The notes: generated by a model from the sequence alone, not told the origin. A stretch of 64,000 nt of DNA from Oscheius tipulae (GCA_037178975.1 JASJZH010000005.1:2170001-2234000); one strand, 5' to 3'. Positions 11,735 through 22,210 are shown, counted from the first letter of the stretch. Numbers and translations are program-made.

Positions 11735-11880
11735 GGCATAAAGTTCAAACTTTACAGCTTCTCCACTCGACGAAAGATTACTACGGTCTTTACAGTTCTT
11801 TGCTCACGTGCTACTGCATTTCTGGTCTCTTGCAGCCTGAGAAGCTGCAATGCAACGCATAGTCCAAAGTCGCTTAACTT
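11735..11880. repeat. Receptor 3'-flank duplicated in inverse orientation at 14395-14530
   Basis: The tract GATTACTACGGTCTTTACAG and following bases to ~11850 recurs in reverse complement at about 14400-14505. The duplication unit therefore included the 3' flank of the receptor gene. No gene is supported from 11880 to 12400. Confidence 0.7.
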
Positions 11881-12433
11881 TGGAACATTGAGAAAAGAAA
11901 AAGTTTTAGTACAGGAAAAATAGTGTTTCAATGCCGCAATCATGGTTCAGGGTGACACAATAAAAGGGTCTGGCTTGATCATCTGATATTGGCAGTGTCA
12001 AAAAGTGTTCTGTTGAGATTTTGCGAAACCGAAAAAGCTACAGTGGTGGATCTAGTTGCTTTCCAGTTATGAATATTTTTGATTGTGGGCCAAAAGGTTC
12101 CTAATCAAGATCGTGTTAATAAAATTGTTTATTTTGTTGGGAATGGATTGTATCAAAGTGCCAATTACCTAATACCAGCATGTTGAAACAGAAAAATGAA
12201 GCTTCAGTTCAAAATGCAAACAACTCTCAATTTTCACACTCTGGAAAATGTGGGATTTCTGGCGTATTTAACAAAACAAAAACAAAAGTTCTTTGCCCCC
12301 CTCCACAGACAAGGCACTAATTTTTCTGAGCACAGACACCACCTGGCTATGGTTTCGATCCCCGAACAGGTGTTTCTCCAGACCAGTCTTTTGTACTTCT
12401 TATTGTTAGCACGACTCTTTGCAGAATGTCCTC

Positions 12434-12990
12434 TCTGAATACAATATTCTTCCACATCATCCTCCGATAAATAGTTGTGGAAGAGTTTCGGACTATTGCC
12501 TACATTCTAGCAATCAACCTGACCATAATCTACCTGCTTCTGACGAGGAAGATACGGAAGAACAATTTTCAGAAGGCCGTCATTGCACAGCCAATCTTAA
12601 TTTTTCTCAATGAGATTCTAAGGTCACGCTTATCTTCATAGGTGGTGTGGTTTTCTATATTCAATGCTTGGATCAAGCCGTAAGACTATATAACACTTCG
12701 TTGGTAGGTTTCGTCTCTTTGTCCTTAATTATCTCTCTGTCTCTCTGTCTTACTGTCTCGCTGTTACTGAAATTTTTATTTTCAGCCGGCCTCTCTCTTT
12801 TTCTACGGTCCGTCAGTCTTCCACTTGACCTTTTTGTAATCTACCTCTACTGTTATTCAGTCATTAGAAAAATGAAATCCAATAAAGAACACTCGACGGT
12901 CGTTACCAGAGGAATCAAGGAAATTACCAAAGGACTCTTTTACAAGGTTTTTCGACTTTCTAACCCTATAACAGATTGCACGTGCTTCTA
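12434..12990 (+). pseudogene. 7TM receptor pseudogene with in-frame stop and internal deletion
   Basis: ATG at 12427-12435 and MSSLNTIFF correspond to MPSLLTTFS of the intact paralog. An in-frame TAA then interrupts before EEFRTIAYILAINLTIIYLL. The middle transmembrane region is deleted: after LNEILRSR the copy jumps to GGVVFYIQCLDQAV. In the second exon (after TTTTCAG at ~12785) the frame shifts between SVFHLTFL and YLYCYSVIRKMKSNKEHST. All lesions agree on a non-functional copy. Confidence 0.75.
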
Positions 12991-12999
12991 ACCTTGACC

Positions 13000-14184
13000 A
13001 ATAAAGTTTTCCACATTCCTTTATATCATCACAAATTTCGTCTTGACAAATTCGGAGTAGAGTTTTCTGACAAGAGTCTAGGCCTATCCAGTCTCTGAAC
13101 TGTCGATTGTCCTCTCTTCAGTTTTGTTTCAAATGTCATCAGGCCGGAGACCGAGAACCATGTCAGGATCGAAGTGTAGAATCCATAGTAGTCGAAAATT
13201 ATGCGAAAGAACTGAAACAGATATTATTGGTTAAAGAAAATACCCTAAAGAAAGCTACGTCCAGTTGTTTCACAGCCATTTCATCCCAACTGAAAAAGCA
13301 TTGATTGCTTCCGAGCGTTTCCGTGCCCATTTCGGAAAAACAGGGCTTGCCCAGATCATACACAAGAGTCTCCCAACAGATCAGTGTAAGAGGAACAAGA
13401 GGTATAGCTTTGAAGAAGAGTCCTTTGGACAGAGTCTTGATTCCAATGAGGGTGAGCTCGGAAAACTTGTCGGTTTTCAATCGGTGCATTGAGATGAAGC
13501 AGTAGCAGTGTGTTACAAGTAGGACGATGAGGACAGCATAGGTTGTTCCAGAGGCAAAGATTGCCTTGGCGATGAACTAAAAGTGACTCTGTCTCTTTGT
13601 TTCCCTGTCTTCCTGTAGCACTGTCTCTCTGCGTTTCTGTCTCGCTGTCTTTGTGTCTCTCTGTCTCTTTATTTCTCTCACCATCTCCGGACTACTGTCT
13701 TCTATAAGAAAAGTACAGAATGATGCCACCCAAAGCAGATAAACCACAACTATTCCTGTGTAGCACACTCTGTCCATCTTGCTCCTAAAACTTCACTCAG
13801 TCTGTTCTGTTTCAGTCAAACATAATAAACATCCTTTTCCAGTAAACGGCAAGAATTGCCAATGAGATCATATCGAAAGGAATAAAAACTTGCTGAACCT
13901 TTTCCAAGTACAGTGAATGCCCATAGGTGTCGTCCTAAACAGACTCTTCCCATTCTTCGAGGTGCGCTCACCAGGATCAGTTCGTACAGAGTACTGATGA
14001 GGTAATAGACGATTGTCCAGCTGCAATGAGCGATTATGCCCCTTTGAAAGTTCTGAACTAGGGCCTGACGAGATCGAACCAGATTAATAATAACAGCATT
14101 TATTGTGGCGACTAGAATGAAATCCTGGATACTGGGAGAAACTCGGAGTGGCGATTCGTATGTCACAGCCATGCTGAATGACAT
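13000..14184 (-). pseudogene. Diverged 7TM receptor copy, probably disrupted
   Basis: The minus-strand frame from ATG 14184 (MSFSMAVTYES, then FILVATINAVIINLVRSRQA and QNFQRGIIAHCSWTIVYYL) aligns with TM1-TM3 of the intact receptor. The TM4 counterpart (FIPFDMISLAILAVYWKRM) is only reached by a frame change near 13890 without usable splice sites. A later block near 13480-13380 (TLIGIKTLSKGLFFK, VPLTLICWETLVYDL) corresponds to the third intracellular loop and TM6. A polypyrimidine CTGTCT tract fills 13583-13690. Confidence 0.55.
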
Positions 14185-14530
14185 TGAATCAATTGGCAGA
14201 AAGAAAGAAACTACACCTGCCGATTGCTTGGGTATTCAGAATGTCTCGGGCATGTTCAGCTTCGTACTTTGAACTGTTACTCACTGTCACTGTCACTGAT
14301 TCTCTGTCTCCATGTCGGACCTTTTCAGAACACTTTACTATGCAGGGTTAGAAGTACGCTCCTGACCCAAACTGCTCCCCGAAGGACTAACTCTGACAGA
14401 AAAGAGACGAGCTTTCTTTTTCTCAGGCTGCAAGAGACCAGAAATGCAGTAGCACGTGAGCAAAGAACTGTAAAGACCGTAGTAATCTTCCGTTGATGGA
14501 AGAAGCTGAAGTTTGCACCTTGTGCCCGAG

Positions 14531-15428
14531 TCAACCTACTTTGTACAGAAGAAGTTTGTAAATGCCGTGTATGGTATAGTGATCGTGTAAGAAAGAAAAG
14601 AACGCGTTGGCTTGACTTGGATAGTAGGTATAGGCAAAATCTAGGGACAGGATGTGTAACTGCCTCGAAATGAACAGGAAAACGATAAGTGACTGGAAGG
14701 AGTTTTGGCGTTAGACAGTATGTATACCTTGTAAAATAGTCCTCTAGACATCTTCTTGATTCCTCTCGTCACGATGGCCGAATGTTCTTTATCGGATTTC
14801 ATTTTTCCTATGACTGAATAGCAGTAGAGATGGATTAAAAACACTGTCAAGTGGAAGACTGATGGACCGTAGAAAAAGAGGTAGAAAGACTGAAAATAAG
14901 AAAGTGTCAGTAACAGCGAGACAGTAAGACAGAGGGACAGAGAGAGAGTCTGAGAGACAATGTACTGACCAGTGAAGAGTTGTCCAGGTTCCCAAAGGTG
15001 TCTATGTACTGAATGTAACAAACCACACTGCCTACGAGGATAAGACTGATCAAACATAGAACCTCCCAAAACTTCTGCTTCACGACCATATGCTTCCAGT
15101 AGAGTGAAAAGATTGTGACCAGAGTGAGGTCCAAGATAATAAACTCTTCGTATACACATGTCACAATTCTCTTGATCAACCAAATATCACTTTCGGGCGC
15201 ATGTAACGGCTTTACTAGTATTGTATGAAGATACCTAATAATCTCATTAAGGAATATCCAGGTCGACTGTCCAATGACAGCTCGTTGAAAGTTGCTTTTT
15301 CGTGTCTTCCTGGTCAGAAGTATGTATATCATTGTCAAATTTATGGCTAGAACGTAGACAATAGTCCGAAAATCTTCCATAATTATGTACCCGATGAAGA
15401 TAGAAAATGTTGTAAGCAGAGACGGCAT
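14531..15428 (-). CDS. Intact seven-transmembrane receptor-like protein, 260 aa
   Basis: Three exons, 15428-14970, 14889-14728 and 14692-14531, all phase 0, give 153+54+53 residues and a TGA. The start is MPSLLTTFSIFIGYIIM. Hydrophobic segments follow in order: FRTIVYVLAINLTMIYILLT, FQRAVIGQSTWIFLNEII, FIILDLTLVTIFSLYW, FWEVLCLISLILVGSVVCYI, FYGPSVFHLTVFLIHLYCY and SLIVFLFISRQLHILSL. A basic loop (GKMKSDKEHSAIVTRGIKKM) lies before the last. Introns are 80 and 35 nt; the first holds a CTCTGTCT tract. The pattern suggests a nematode-type serpentine chemoreceptor, but it is shorter than a usual srh receptor and I cannot place it in a named family. It is the only undamaged member of the cluster. 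Confidence 0.75.
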
Positions 15429-15943
15429 TCTGCAAAGAGCTGTGCTAGAAGAGTACGAAAGTCTGGTCTAGTAATGCACCTGCAACTGGTTGAGTATTCC
15501 GAAGGTTCGTTCATTTCGTCTCTCGAACCTTGAGCTCGAAACTGTCCAGCAGCTAGCGCTGTCTCGATCTCTGTCTTTCTGTCGAGCACTAGAAAGGGCG
15601 AGCGTTAGACATGCATTGAACATGGAAATAGCCTTAGGGGTAAAAATGAGCTCAATACAGCTAGCACAAAACTAGAACTATAAAAACAAGACACAGGAGG
15701 CGGCAAACAGGGCTTTTACGCCTGCAGCCAAGTAAATAGGGAATCGAGGGGAAAATGGATGGGATTTTGGGATTCGACAGCTGTCATTGCACAGTCAATG
15801 AGAAGCTCAAGTATCTTACAAGCAGTAGCATAGCTTACATTTTGGACATAGAGCATAACAGTGTGCGTTGATTTGGACAGAGAGATGGAGAAATACGTTT
15901 TCAGTACTACCACTTGTTTTCCCAAACTGTAAAATGATTATAC

Positions 15944-16313
15944 GAGGAGCTCGTTATCTTGGATCTTTTCTTTGTCACTCTCTTCTCTCGCTACTGGAAG
16001 CGTATGGTCGTGAAACGAAGAGTATGGGAGACTCTTTGTATGGTCATCCTTATCTTTGTAGATCTTGTGATTTTCTATATTCAGTGCTTGGAACAGGTTG
16101 TAGGACTAAACAACACTTCGTTGGTAAAAATTTTCTGTCTCTCTGCCTCTTTAGCCAGCCTCCTTCTTTTTCTACGGTCCGTCAGTCTTCCACTTGACCA
16201 TCTTTCTAATGCTCGTCACTTCTCTGTCAGAGTTAACCCTTCGGGGAGTACTTTGGGTCAGGAACGAGCTTTTAACCGTGCATAGTATAGTGTATTGGAA
16301 AGTTCAGACTTAG
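15944..16313 (+). pseudogene. 5'-truncated 7TM receptor fragment
   Basis: It starts abruptly inside the receptor at EELVILDLFFVTLFSRYWKR and continues through FVDLVIFYIQCLEQ to an intron GTAAAA..TTTAG (16125-16155), then FFYGPSVFHLTIFLM. The tail is unrelated and ends at TAG 16311-16313. The first three transmembrane segments are missing. Orientation is opposite to the intact paralog. Confidence 0.65.
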
Positions 16314-16677
16314 GGACGATACTAAAATAGCTGAAAATATTCCACAGATAGTTTGAGCCAGTTCCACTCTTTTTACCAAAGTACATATTTGATGTTGTTA
16401 TACCCTAGGCGTGAAATAATAGTAGTGATTGTCACAGGTATTCAAAAGTCATCCAATAAAACTAGCAGACAAACTTTCACTGTATGAAAATGTTGAAACA
16501 ATGAACATCATCACAAAAATTTTATGTTTTGATGAGGAGGAAGACGTCATCGGAATCTTCTCGACTGTGCAGAACTTATTATACGTGTGAAAGAGGAAAA
16601 ATACCTCCAGAGTTTAGTTTCGGTATTTCTGTTCAAGCAAAGTTGTTGAGGGGAAGCAAGAGGTTTGAGGGATCAAT
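16314..16677. other. Intergenic, no gene seen
   Basis: AT-rich DNA. TATACCCTAGGCGTGAAATA near 16400 resembles the landmark of the tandem array at 7040-8600, suggesting dispersed single units. Confidence 0.4.
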
Positions 16678-16863
16678 ATGGCAGGAATCACAATTCTGGT
16701 AAGACAGGTCAGGTTGGTGGCCGCGCGCCCTCTGCGAGCGAACCTGGCCGACGCGAACAATTCGGTCAGATTTGCGAGGCTCGACCGTATCGCTGGGGTT
16801 ATGGGCTCATTTGTAGAGAGAAGCTTTGCCGATGCCCCATCGGGATTCATGGCAGTTAGATGA
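16678..16863 (+). CDS. Small GC-rich ORF, 61 aa, unknown
   Basis: ATG at 16678 opens an Arg/Ala-rich frame (MAGITILVRQVRLVAARPLR ... ending GFMAVR-stop). Its GC content is much higher than its surroundings, consistent with selection or a foreign origin. The minus strand over the same bases is also open. The N-terminus is rich in Arg and poor in acids, like a mitochondrial presequence. No family is recognised, and it could be a single exon of a larger gene. Confidence 0.3.
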   Translation: MAGITILVRQVRLVAARPLRANLADANNSVRFARLDRIAGVMGSFVERSFADAPSGFMAVR

Positions 16864-16884
16864 CGATCCAGTCAAGCTACCGTA

Positions 16885-17035
16885 ACGGGAGCCATGTTCT
16901 TCCAGAGACGCATCTCCCAAACTGACTCTACTTTGACTTGACTTGCAAATAGTTATTGCTGTCACAAAGTAACTGATAAATTGGCAATTAGGGCTTCAGA
17001 CAGATACACACGCACGCACAGACTTTTGAGCATTT
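16885..17035. repeat. Dispersed repeat, inverted copy of 7255-7400
   Basis: Read on the minus strand, the segment with CTGAAGCCCTAATTGCCAAT and later CAGTTTGGGAGATGCGTCTC matches 7300-7395 on the plus strand in the same order. No gene is supported from 17036 to 17469. Confidence 0.7.
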
Positions 17036-17469
17036 AGAAACTAGATGAAGCCACTGGAAGCCTTTTGTTATTACGAAGCAGCGCAGCCGCCAATGCAAAC
17101 TGAAGGCAAACAACAGGACGGCTGGTTATTCCACTCTAGCTCTGGGTTTTATGCTCGGCTTGAAACATACATGTTTTATAGTCAATCAAAAAGATTCGTA
17201 GCTTTCTTCTCCTGCTCATTGCGAATCTCAACCCTTTTGAATGTTTACTATGCAGTTTACCAAAAAAAAAATTTCAACTACCAGACATATAAGCAGTAAA
17301 CTTGTAATTTTGATCAATTCATGAAGACCTTGTAACAATAAATGGAACATCGGCTCCATAATATGCCAAAACTAAAAATGATCACGTAATCGAGGTTCGG
17401 TGTAGAAGCTGGGCATTAGGGATAATCTTTCCAAAAAACTGATGTTTGTACCCCGTCTAGATGAGGGTG

Positions 17470-17732
17470 AGCTGGAGAGAGTCGATGACGCGAAGAATAT
17501 CACTAAATTTAGTTAGCGTCTGGAGTGTTTTGCTAGCTAGATACTTGAAGTCGACCAGTAGTTGCAAGATACAGAATCATGGAGCGGAGAGTCACTTTGG
17601 GTCCGATAATGAGACAGCCCTTTTTTGTGACCGGTATGCCCTTCTTGTCCAGCTCCATCGGGTCGAGCATACCGAAAATCATGGCCAGTCCACGATCCTC
17701 ATTGACGATGATCTCGTTGGGGAACTTGTCGG
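17470..17732 (-). pseudogene. Peroxiredoxin-6 (1-Cys peroxiredoxin) exon relic
   Basis: After an acceptor ATTTTCAG, the minus frame reads DKFPNEIIVNEDRGLAMIFG, then MLDPMELDKKGIPVT, GCLIIGPKVTLRSMILY and ATTGR. This is the diagnostic central block of 1-Cys peroxiredoxins (compare the conserved GMLDP and LSILYPATTGR motifs). The frame then hits TAG at 17533-17535. The next homologous piece, DILRVIDSLQLT, is found at about 17510-17475 but one base out of phase, followed by another stop. Exons for the catalytic Cys region and the C-terminus were not found nearby. A truncated relic is the best reading. Confidence 0.7.
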
Positions 17733-18071
17733 CTGAAAATGGGACATGTATAGGAACGGTTACTATGAACTATTGAGGAACAGTAAGGCTAAAATTCACT
17801 GGTGCCTGCGATTCTGTGTCCGGTAACACATTCAAGTTGAGAAATTGAATACTTTTGAATCCTGTCAAGTGATTAATTAAGAAGTCTGTTTTATCTAAAA
17901 CTTTGTTTCTGTGAATACTCTGGAATGTCTTTGATTATTGCAGAGCTAGAGAACTACGGTAATTTGCAATGTTTTGTAACAAAACTTTTGGTTAGAAGTA
18001 AAGAATAACTTTTCTAAAAAAAAACTCTGAAACTACCAAAGGAACTCATTAGGACCTTCGCCACTCCAGCC

Positions 18072-18437
18072 ATGCTATCGTCGTCGCGTTTTCTTCTCCT
18101 GCGCACCTTGGCCACCAAGGCTCCCAAGACGCCTGCTGTCAAGATCAAGGAAGGAGCCGGTGAACTCGCTCAGATCGGCAACAAGAAGGCTCAGGAGGCT
18201 GGAAAAGAGGCTCGCAAGAAGGCAGCCGAACTGGCCAAAAACGGATCCGAGAAAGTCAAGGAAGACTCGAAGAAGGTCTACGAGGCAGCCAAGGAGGGAC
18301 AGAAGAAGGCCGGTCAGTTGGGAGAGGAGGCCATCGACAGTGCCAGGAAGAAGATCGAAGAAGGCAAGAAGAGCGGCGGCGGAAAGGTGAAGGATGCTCG
18401 TCAATGGCTGGGAAACAAGATGGCCGGAAGAAAATAG
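18072..18437 (+). CDS. Small LEA-like protein with mitochondrial presequence, 121 aa
   Basis: A single-exon ORF from ATG 18072 to TAG 18435-18437, with AATAAA at 18564-18569. The N-terminus MLSSSRFLLLRTLATKAPK is a textbook mitochondrial targeting sequence. The rest is a highly charged Lys/Ala/Glu helix built from loose 11-residue periods: NKKAQEAGKEARKKAAELAK, EKVKEDSKKVYEAAKEGQKK, DSARKKIEEGKK. It lacks Cys and carries a single Trp near the C-terminus. This composition is what group 3 late-embryogenesis-abundant proteins show in desiccation-tolerant nematodes, rotifers and tardigrades. It could instead be another small helical mitochondrial protein. The gene is convergent with the Cys-rich gene downstream. 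Confidence 0.7.
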   Translation: MLSSSRFLLLRTLATKAPKTPAVKIKEGAGELAQIGNKKAQEAGKEARKKAAELAKNGSEKVKEDSKKVYEAAKEGQKKAGQLGEEAIDSARKKIEEGKKSGGGKVKDARQWLGNKMAGRK

Positions 18438-18622
18438 GAAATGAACATCCTGTCTTCGTTTTATGGTGCTTCCCTTACCTGCTATAGCAACATTAGTGAG
18501 CCAGACAGTGACTACATTTGCAAACTTGGAGAGAGGCTGCTAGTTATAAGAATTTTTTGAAACAATAAATTTTCTTGGGGTGACTAGTTCCACGGAAAGC
18601 ACACGAAAACAGTTCAAAGTGT

Positions 18623-21267
18623 CTAGAAGGAACTCACCTCATTCTCCTTGCTATCTTCGTTGAAGAAAGTTTGAGGACGAGTGTTGACCTCCTGGTAAAC
18701 GTCCTGAAAAACATTTCATAGTAGATAAACCAAAACGCTACCTCTTCCATTTGATCCAATTTCACCAATTTAGACAGCAGATCTTATTTCTCTTTATTCT
18801 TCTTCTCCCCGAGTTTAGGGACGGCAATTCCAGCCAAACGTCTTCCATCTTCATTTTTCGGAGGCTTTGTTACCTGGAATTTTGTCTTTAAAAATGAAAT
18901 AACCGATTACCTTAATCAAGTTGGCCTTCTTGGCTCCCAAGTAACTACGGAATGGTTCCCTCTTGACTATCTGAAGCTTCGTGTATCCATTGGAAACCTG
19001 AAAATTTGGATTAGGCTATCCCTCTGTCTCTCTGTAAACTAACCGTATCGAGGGTAAGAACTCTTTGGTAGCCAGATTTCTTGACCAAGGAGGAAGCTGG
19101 TGCGATCGGAGAGGCAGAACTCGAAATAAGTTCCTCCTTGATTGTTTCAACCAATATAGCTTTCCTGTCATTTTCAGTAGAGACGTCTGTATTTTCGGTC
19201 AATGTTTTGCTCTCTGCGGACTCTTGATAAGTTTCGAGGAGTCCAAGAAGCTCGTCGGCGTATACAGTAAGATTTTCCATGTCTTTGACACCGTCAAGAG
19301 CGTCGGCAGCTTTCTGAAAAGAGCACATTTTTTGAAACAACCACAAAAAAAAAGGTTGAGTCTTGTAAACTGCCGTAACCCCTCGTGAAGTTTTTCTTTC
19401 TGTTGTTTCATTGTCTCTATAAGTAAACTGTTCCTTTTTGTCTAGGGTCACGTTTTTTCAGTCTTTTTGGGGGATGAGTTGCATGGAAATTGAAAATATT
19501 GATGTTGTTTTGACCAGTCTACATTCTTATTCAAATCACTGACGGTAGGGCTACAAACTATCAATTATCAGCACAACCACGCTGAGCTTTAGAGGCAGTT
19601 GAAACATTTTTGGGCCTACAATCTGTGAAATATTATTGCAGTGAAATATTCTCACAGGGAGCTGAGTTTTTTTTTGGACTAACAAAGTGCTTTTTTGCAA
19701 GAACTCACCATAATAGCCTCAATTGGAATCATCGGGAACAGTGAACCTTCCTCTCTTGGCAGCTGATCAACTCTGTACTTTCCGGTGATCTCTGCCGGCT
19801 CGTTATTTTCCAGCCAAATCACCCATTTCTGCAGTTCTTCCTTGCTGACAACAGCCTTCATGCATTCGGAGCAATTCTCGTGGTATTCTGACTTCTGAAA
19901 AATATTGTTTCAGGACAAAGATAAACTGAAACTTACAGTGAAGCCCGCTCGGCAACTATAGCAAATTTTGTGTCTTTTGGAACATTTGAGAGCGACGGAA
20001 TCGTCGCTGCAGCGACAGGAATTCTTGTAGGTTTCACTGGAGTCGATTGGACCCTCTCCTAGAATCTGAAACGTAGGAATGAAAGACAGAGAGACAGAGG
20101 TACAGTTAGACGATGGAGAGACAGAGGGAGAAAAAGACGGAGAAACGTAGAAACAGAGAGACAATTACTTACCTCCTGAGCCTTCTCGTAGAATTCCGAC
20201 ATGTTGAGCAGAACTCCCATGGCAAACTCTTTAGTGGCTCGAATCTTTCGACAGCACTTGTATCCGTTCTTCCACTTCCTGGCCTAAAGATACCTTACTT
20301 TTTTGGTCGTGCCAATCTAATTTTGTAATTAGAACAATTGTGTTCCATACAAAGCGGCTAGCCCGTTTTTGATCGCGTATGTATCGTTTTGCATTACCCG
20401 GACAATACAGTGATGGATTATTAGCAAGCATTTCCTTGTTTTCCTTATTACTCTTTTTCGAAACATAAGGGAACTTTTTTTCTAAACAATTTGGATTTAA
20501 CACCCGAATCGAAAAATTCCTATCTCCCAATGTGTATTGTATTCTCCTACGTTTTATTGTTTTTTTTTTTAAATGCATATTGTGTAGCATGCCCCCCCCC
20601 CCCCCCCCCCCCCAAATATATCTCCCTAATCAGTTTTAAAGAATTGCTTATGTAATTTACATAGAAACAAATAATAAATATAATATCAAATCTACGCAGG
20701 ATCTAACTTCACCCCATTTTGAAACAACAAGTATTCCAGACTTTTCAACTTTTCGTACTTCATGTGTATCAAAATGCTTTGTTTTACAAACTGCGTGAGT
20801 AACAACAAATCATGATGTACCACACGCTTCACTTCACCTCTGTTTTCCAATCAACGTGTCCCAGAAAGACTCACCACCAGACCAATATGACAAGGAGCGC
20901 AGATCTTGTTCCTACAACCAGGACATTCCACGGCTATGGACGAGCTTTTTCTTCTACAAAGGCACAGGTTCTAAAATATTGAAATCTTTATCAGTACGTC
21001 GCAAAGATTAAAAAACCACACAATCTCCCGCCTTTGACTGAATATTGAAGCACAAAATGCACCTACTCTTGAGTAGTGATTGTAGCCCATGAACTTTTTC
21101 GCAGACGGGCTCGTACAGACCTCTTCGTTTATCTTGGAGAGTAGAACATTAAAAATATGGATCTCGTGTCCTCCAATGGGTGTACTTTTTTTGAAAAAGT
21201 AAAGCTCCCTTGAAACAAAAAAGCGTGCTTCGACGCGCCTTATCACTGCAGCTTTTGAGGGAACCAA
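18623..21267 (-). CDS. Cys-rich (RING-like) protein with two duplicated modules
   Basis: Minus exons ~21267-21067, 20970-20875, 20283-20173, 20065-19937, 19894-19709, 19313-19044, 18997-18911, 18873-18742 and 18703-18623 all join in phase 0. Module 1 has NVLLSKINEE, GYNHYSRNLCLCRRKSSSI and ECPGCRNKICAPCHIGL. Module 2 has MGVLLNMSEFYEKAQE, SCRCSDDSVALKCSKRHKIC, YSCRAGF and ENCSECMKA. The Cys/His spacing resembles a RING-type zinc fold. Downstream are LFPMIPIEAIM, a Thr/Ser/Glu-rich linker and basic KREPFRSYLGAKKANLIK. An in-frame TAA at 18784-18786 precedes 14 further open codons and one clean exon, so the true C-terminus is unclear. The 5' end is unproven. Function is unknown; a ubiquitin-ligase-like role is only a guess. 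Confidence 0.6.
20360..20585. repeat. Left arm of a ~210-bp inverted repeat
   Basis: The stretch containing TTTTTGATCGCGTATGTATC through CCTATCTCCCAATGTG is repeated in reverse complement at 21480-21692 at roughly 85 percent identity by eye. This arm sits in an intron of the Cys-rich gene. A run of 22 consecutive C residues follows at 20592-20613. Confidence 0.75.
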
Positions 21268-21479
21268 AAACTTTGGAATAGTTTTTTTGTTGCACAGCGT
21301 GTACTGATAGTGAAATTGTTCTGTAGTGTTTTGATATAAACGTTCTATGTTTTAGAAGTATCAACTGGAGAAAATATACAAATGTTTCAACTTTGTCTGT
21401 ACAAAATTGTCCAAATTGACTTTTTGTCCAAAACACTACAGACCAATTATTTGGGTGGGTGGGGGCCAGAATATGGATT

Positions 21480-21692
21480 AAAAAAAACAATAAAACGTGG
21501 GAGAATACAATTCACATTGGGAGATAGGAAGACTTAATTTTGCGGATCGAATCGGGCGTTAAATCCAAATTGTTTAGAGAAAAAAGTTCCCTAATAAGGA
21601 AAACAAGGAACTGCTTGCTAATAATCCATCACTGTATTGTCTGGGTAATGTAAAACGATACATACGCGATCAAAAACGAAAGGACGTGCTGT
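21480..21692. repeat. Right arm of the ~210-bp inverted repeat
   Basis: Reverse complement of 20360-20585. The outer edge abuts the truncated kinase pseudogene at ~21690, so the repeat may mark the insertion that cut it. Shorter inverted repeats (CTGTAGTGTTTTG near 21323 and its complement near 21433) lie inside. Confidence 0.75.
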
Positions 21693-22210
21693 CGAAAGAA
21701 ATCTGTGCATGACGTCCAGAGAATGACAATACTCCAATGCTAAGGCGAGTTGGAGAGCGAAGGCCTTCACCAGTAAAAGAGGAATCTGATTACGAGAAGC
21801 GTCGAAAAGACTTCAGTGATTCGGAGTGATCGAAAGGCTTACAAGCGTCAAGACTCCCATCGTCGAAATTTCCTTCCATTATAATGGCATTGATATCCTC
21901 TCGTCTACCGTTCGGTGCGACGAAACCCAGAACTTTCACGATGTTGGCGTGAACGAGCTGGAAATCGGCTCAGATCTTCTACTAACCACTGTAGTTAAAA
22001 ATTGACATGTCCACAAAATTTGATCTCCCTGGCAGGGTTGTTAACAGCTGCAGCAACCTGAACAGCAGCCGCAACCGCGGGTTCCAAATTGGAGTAGTTT
22101 TGGAACTGTCGAGTGATCTCATTCCTTCCATCGAAGTACTTCACCAACGGTTTGAAGACATTAGTAAAACAGTAAAAGTAGACTACAAGTACCCAAAGTA
22201 TCCTCGAGAT
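21693..22210 (-). pseudogene. Kinase-family pseudogene, truncated at the HRD motif
   Basis: Minus-strand exons match the pseudokinase domain at 24.5-25.7 kb: VKYFDGRNEITRQFQNYSN, HANIVKVLGFVAPNGRRED, NAIIMEGNFDDGSLDA, and NQIPLLLVKAFALQLALAL. The acceptor before the last block has mutated (TTTTCG where the paralog has ATTCAG). Sequence homology ends immediately after MHR of the catalytic loop, where the inverted repeat begins. Confidence 0.7.

Noticed and set aside
20592-20613. Run of 22 C as an assembly gap artefact or regulatory G-quadruplex
   Set aside because: It could be either; a homopolymer next to a repeat arm gives no basis for calling a function.
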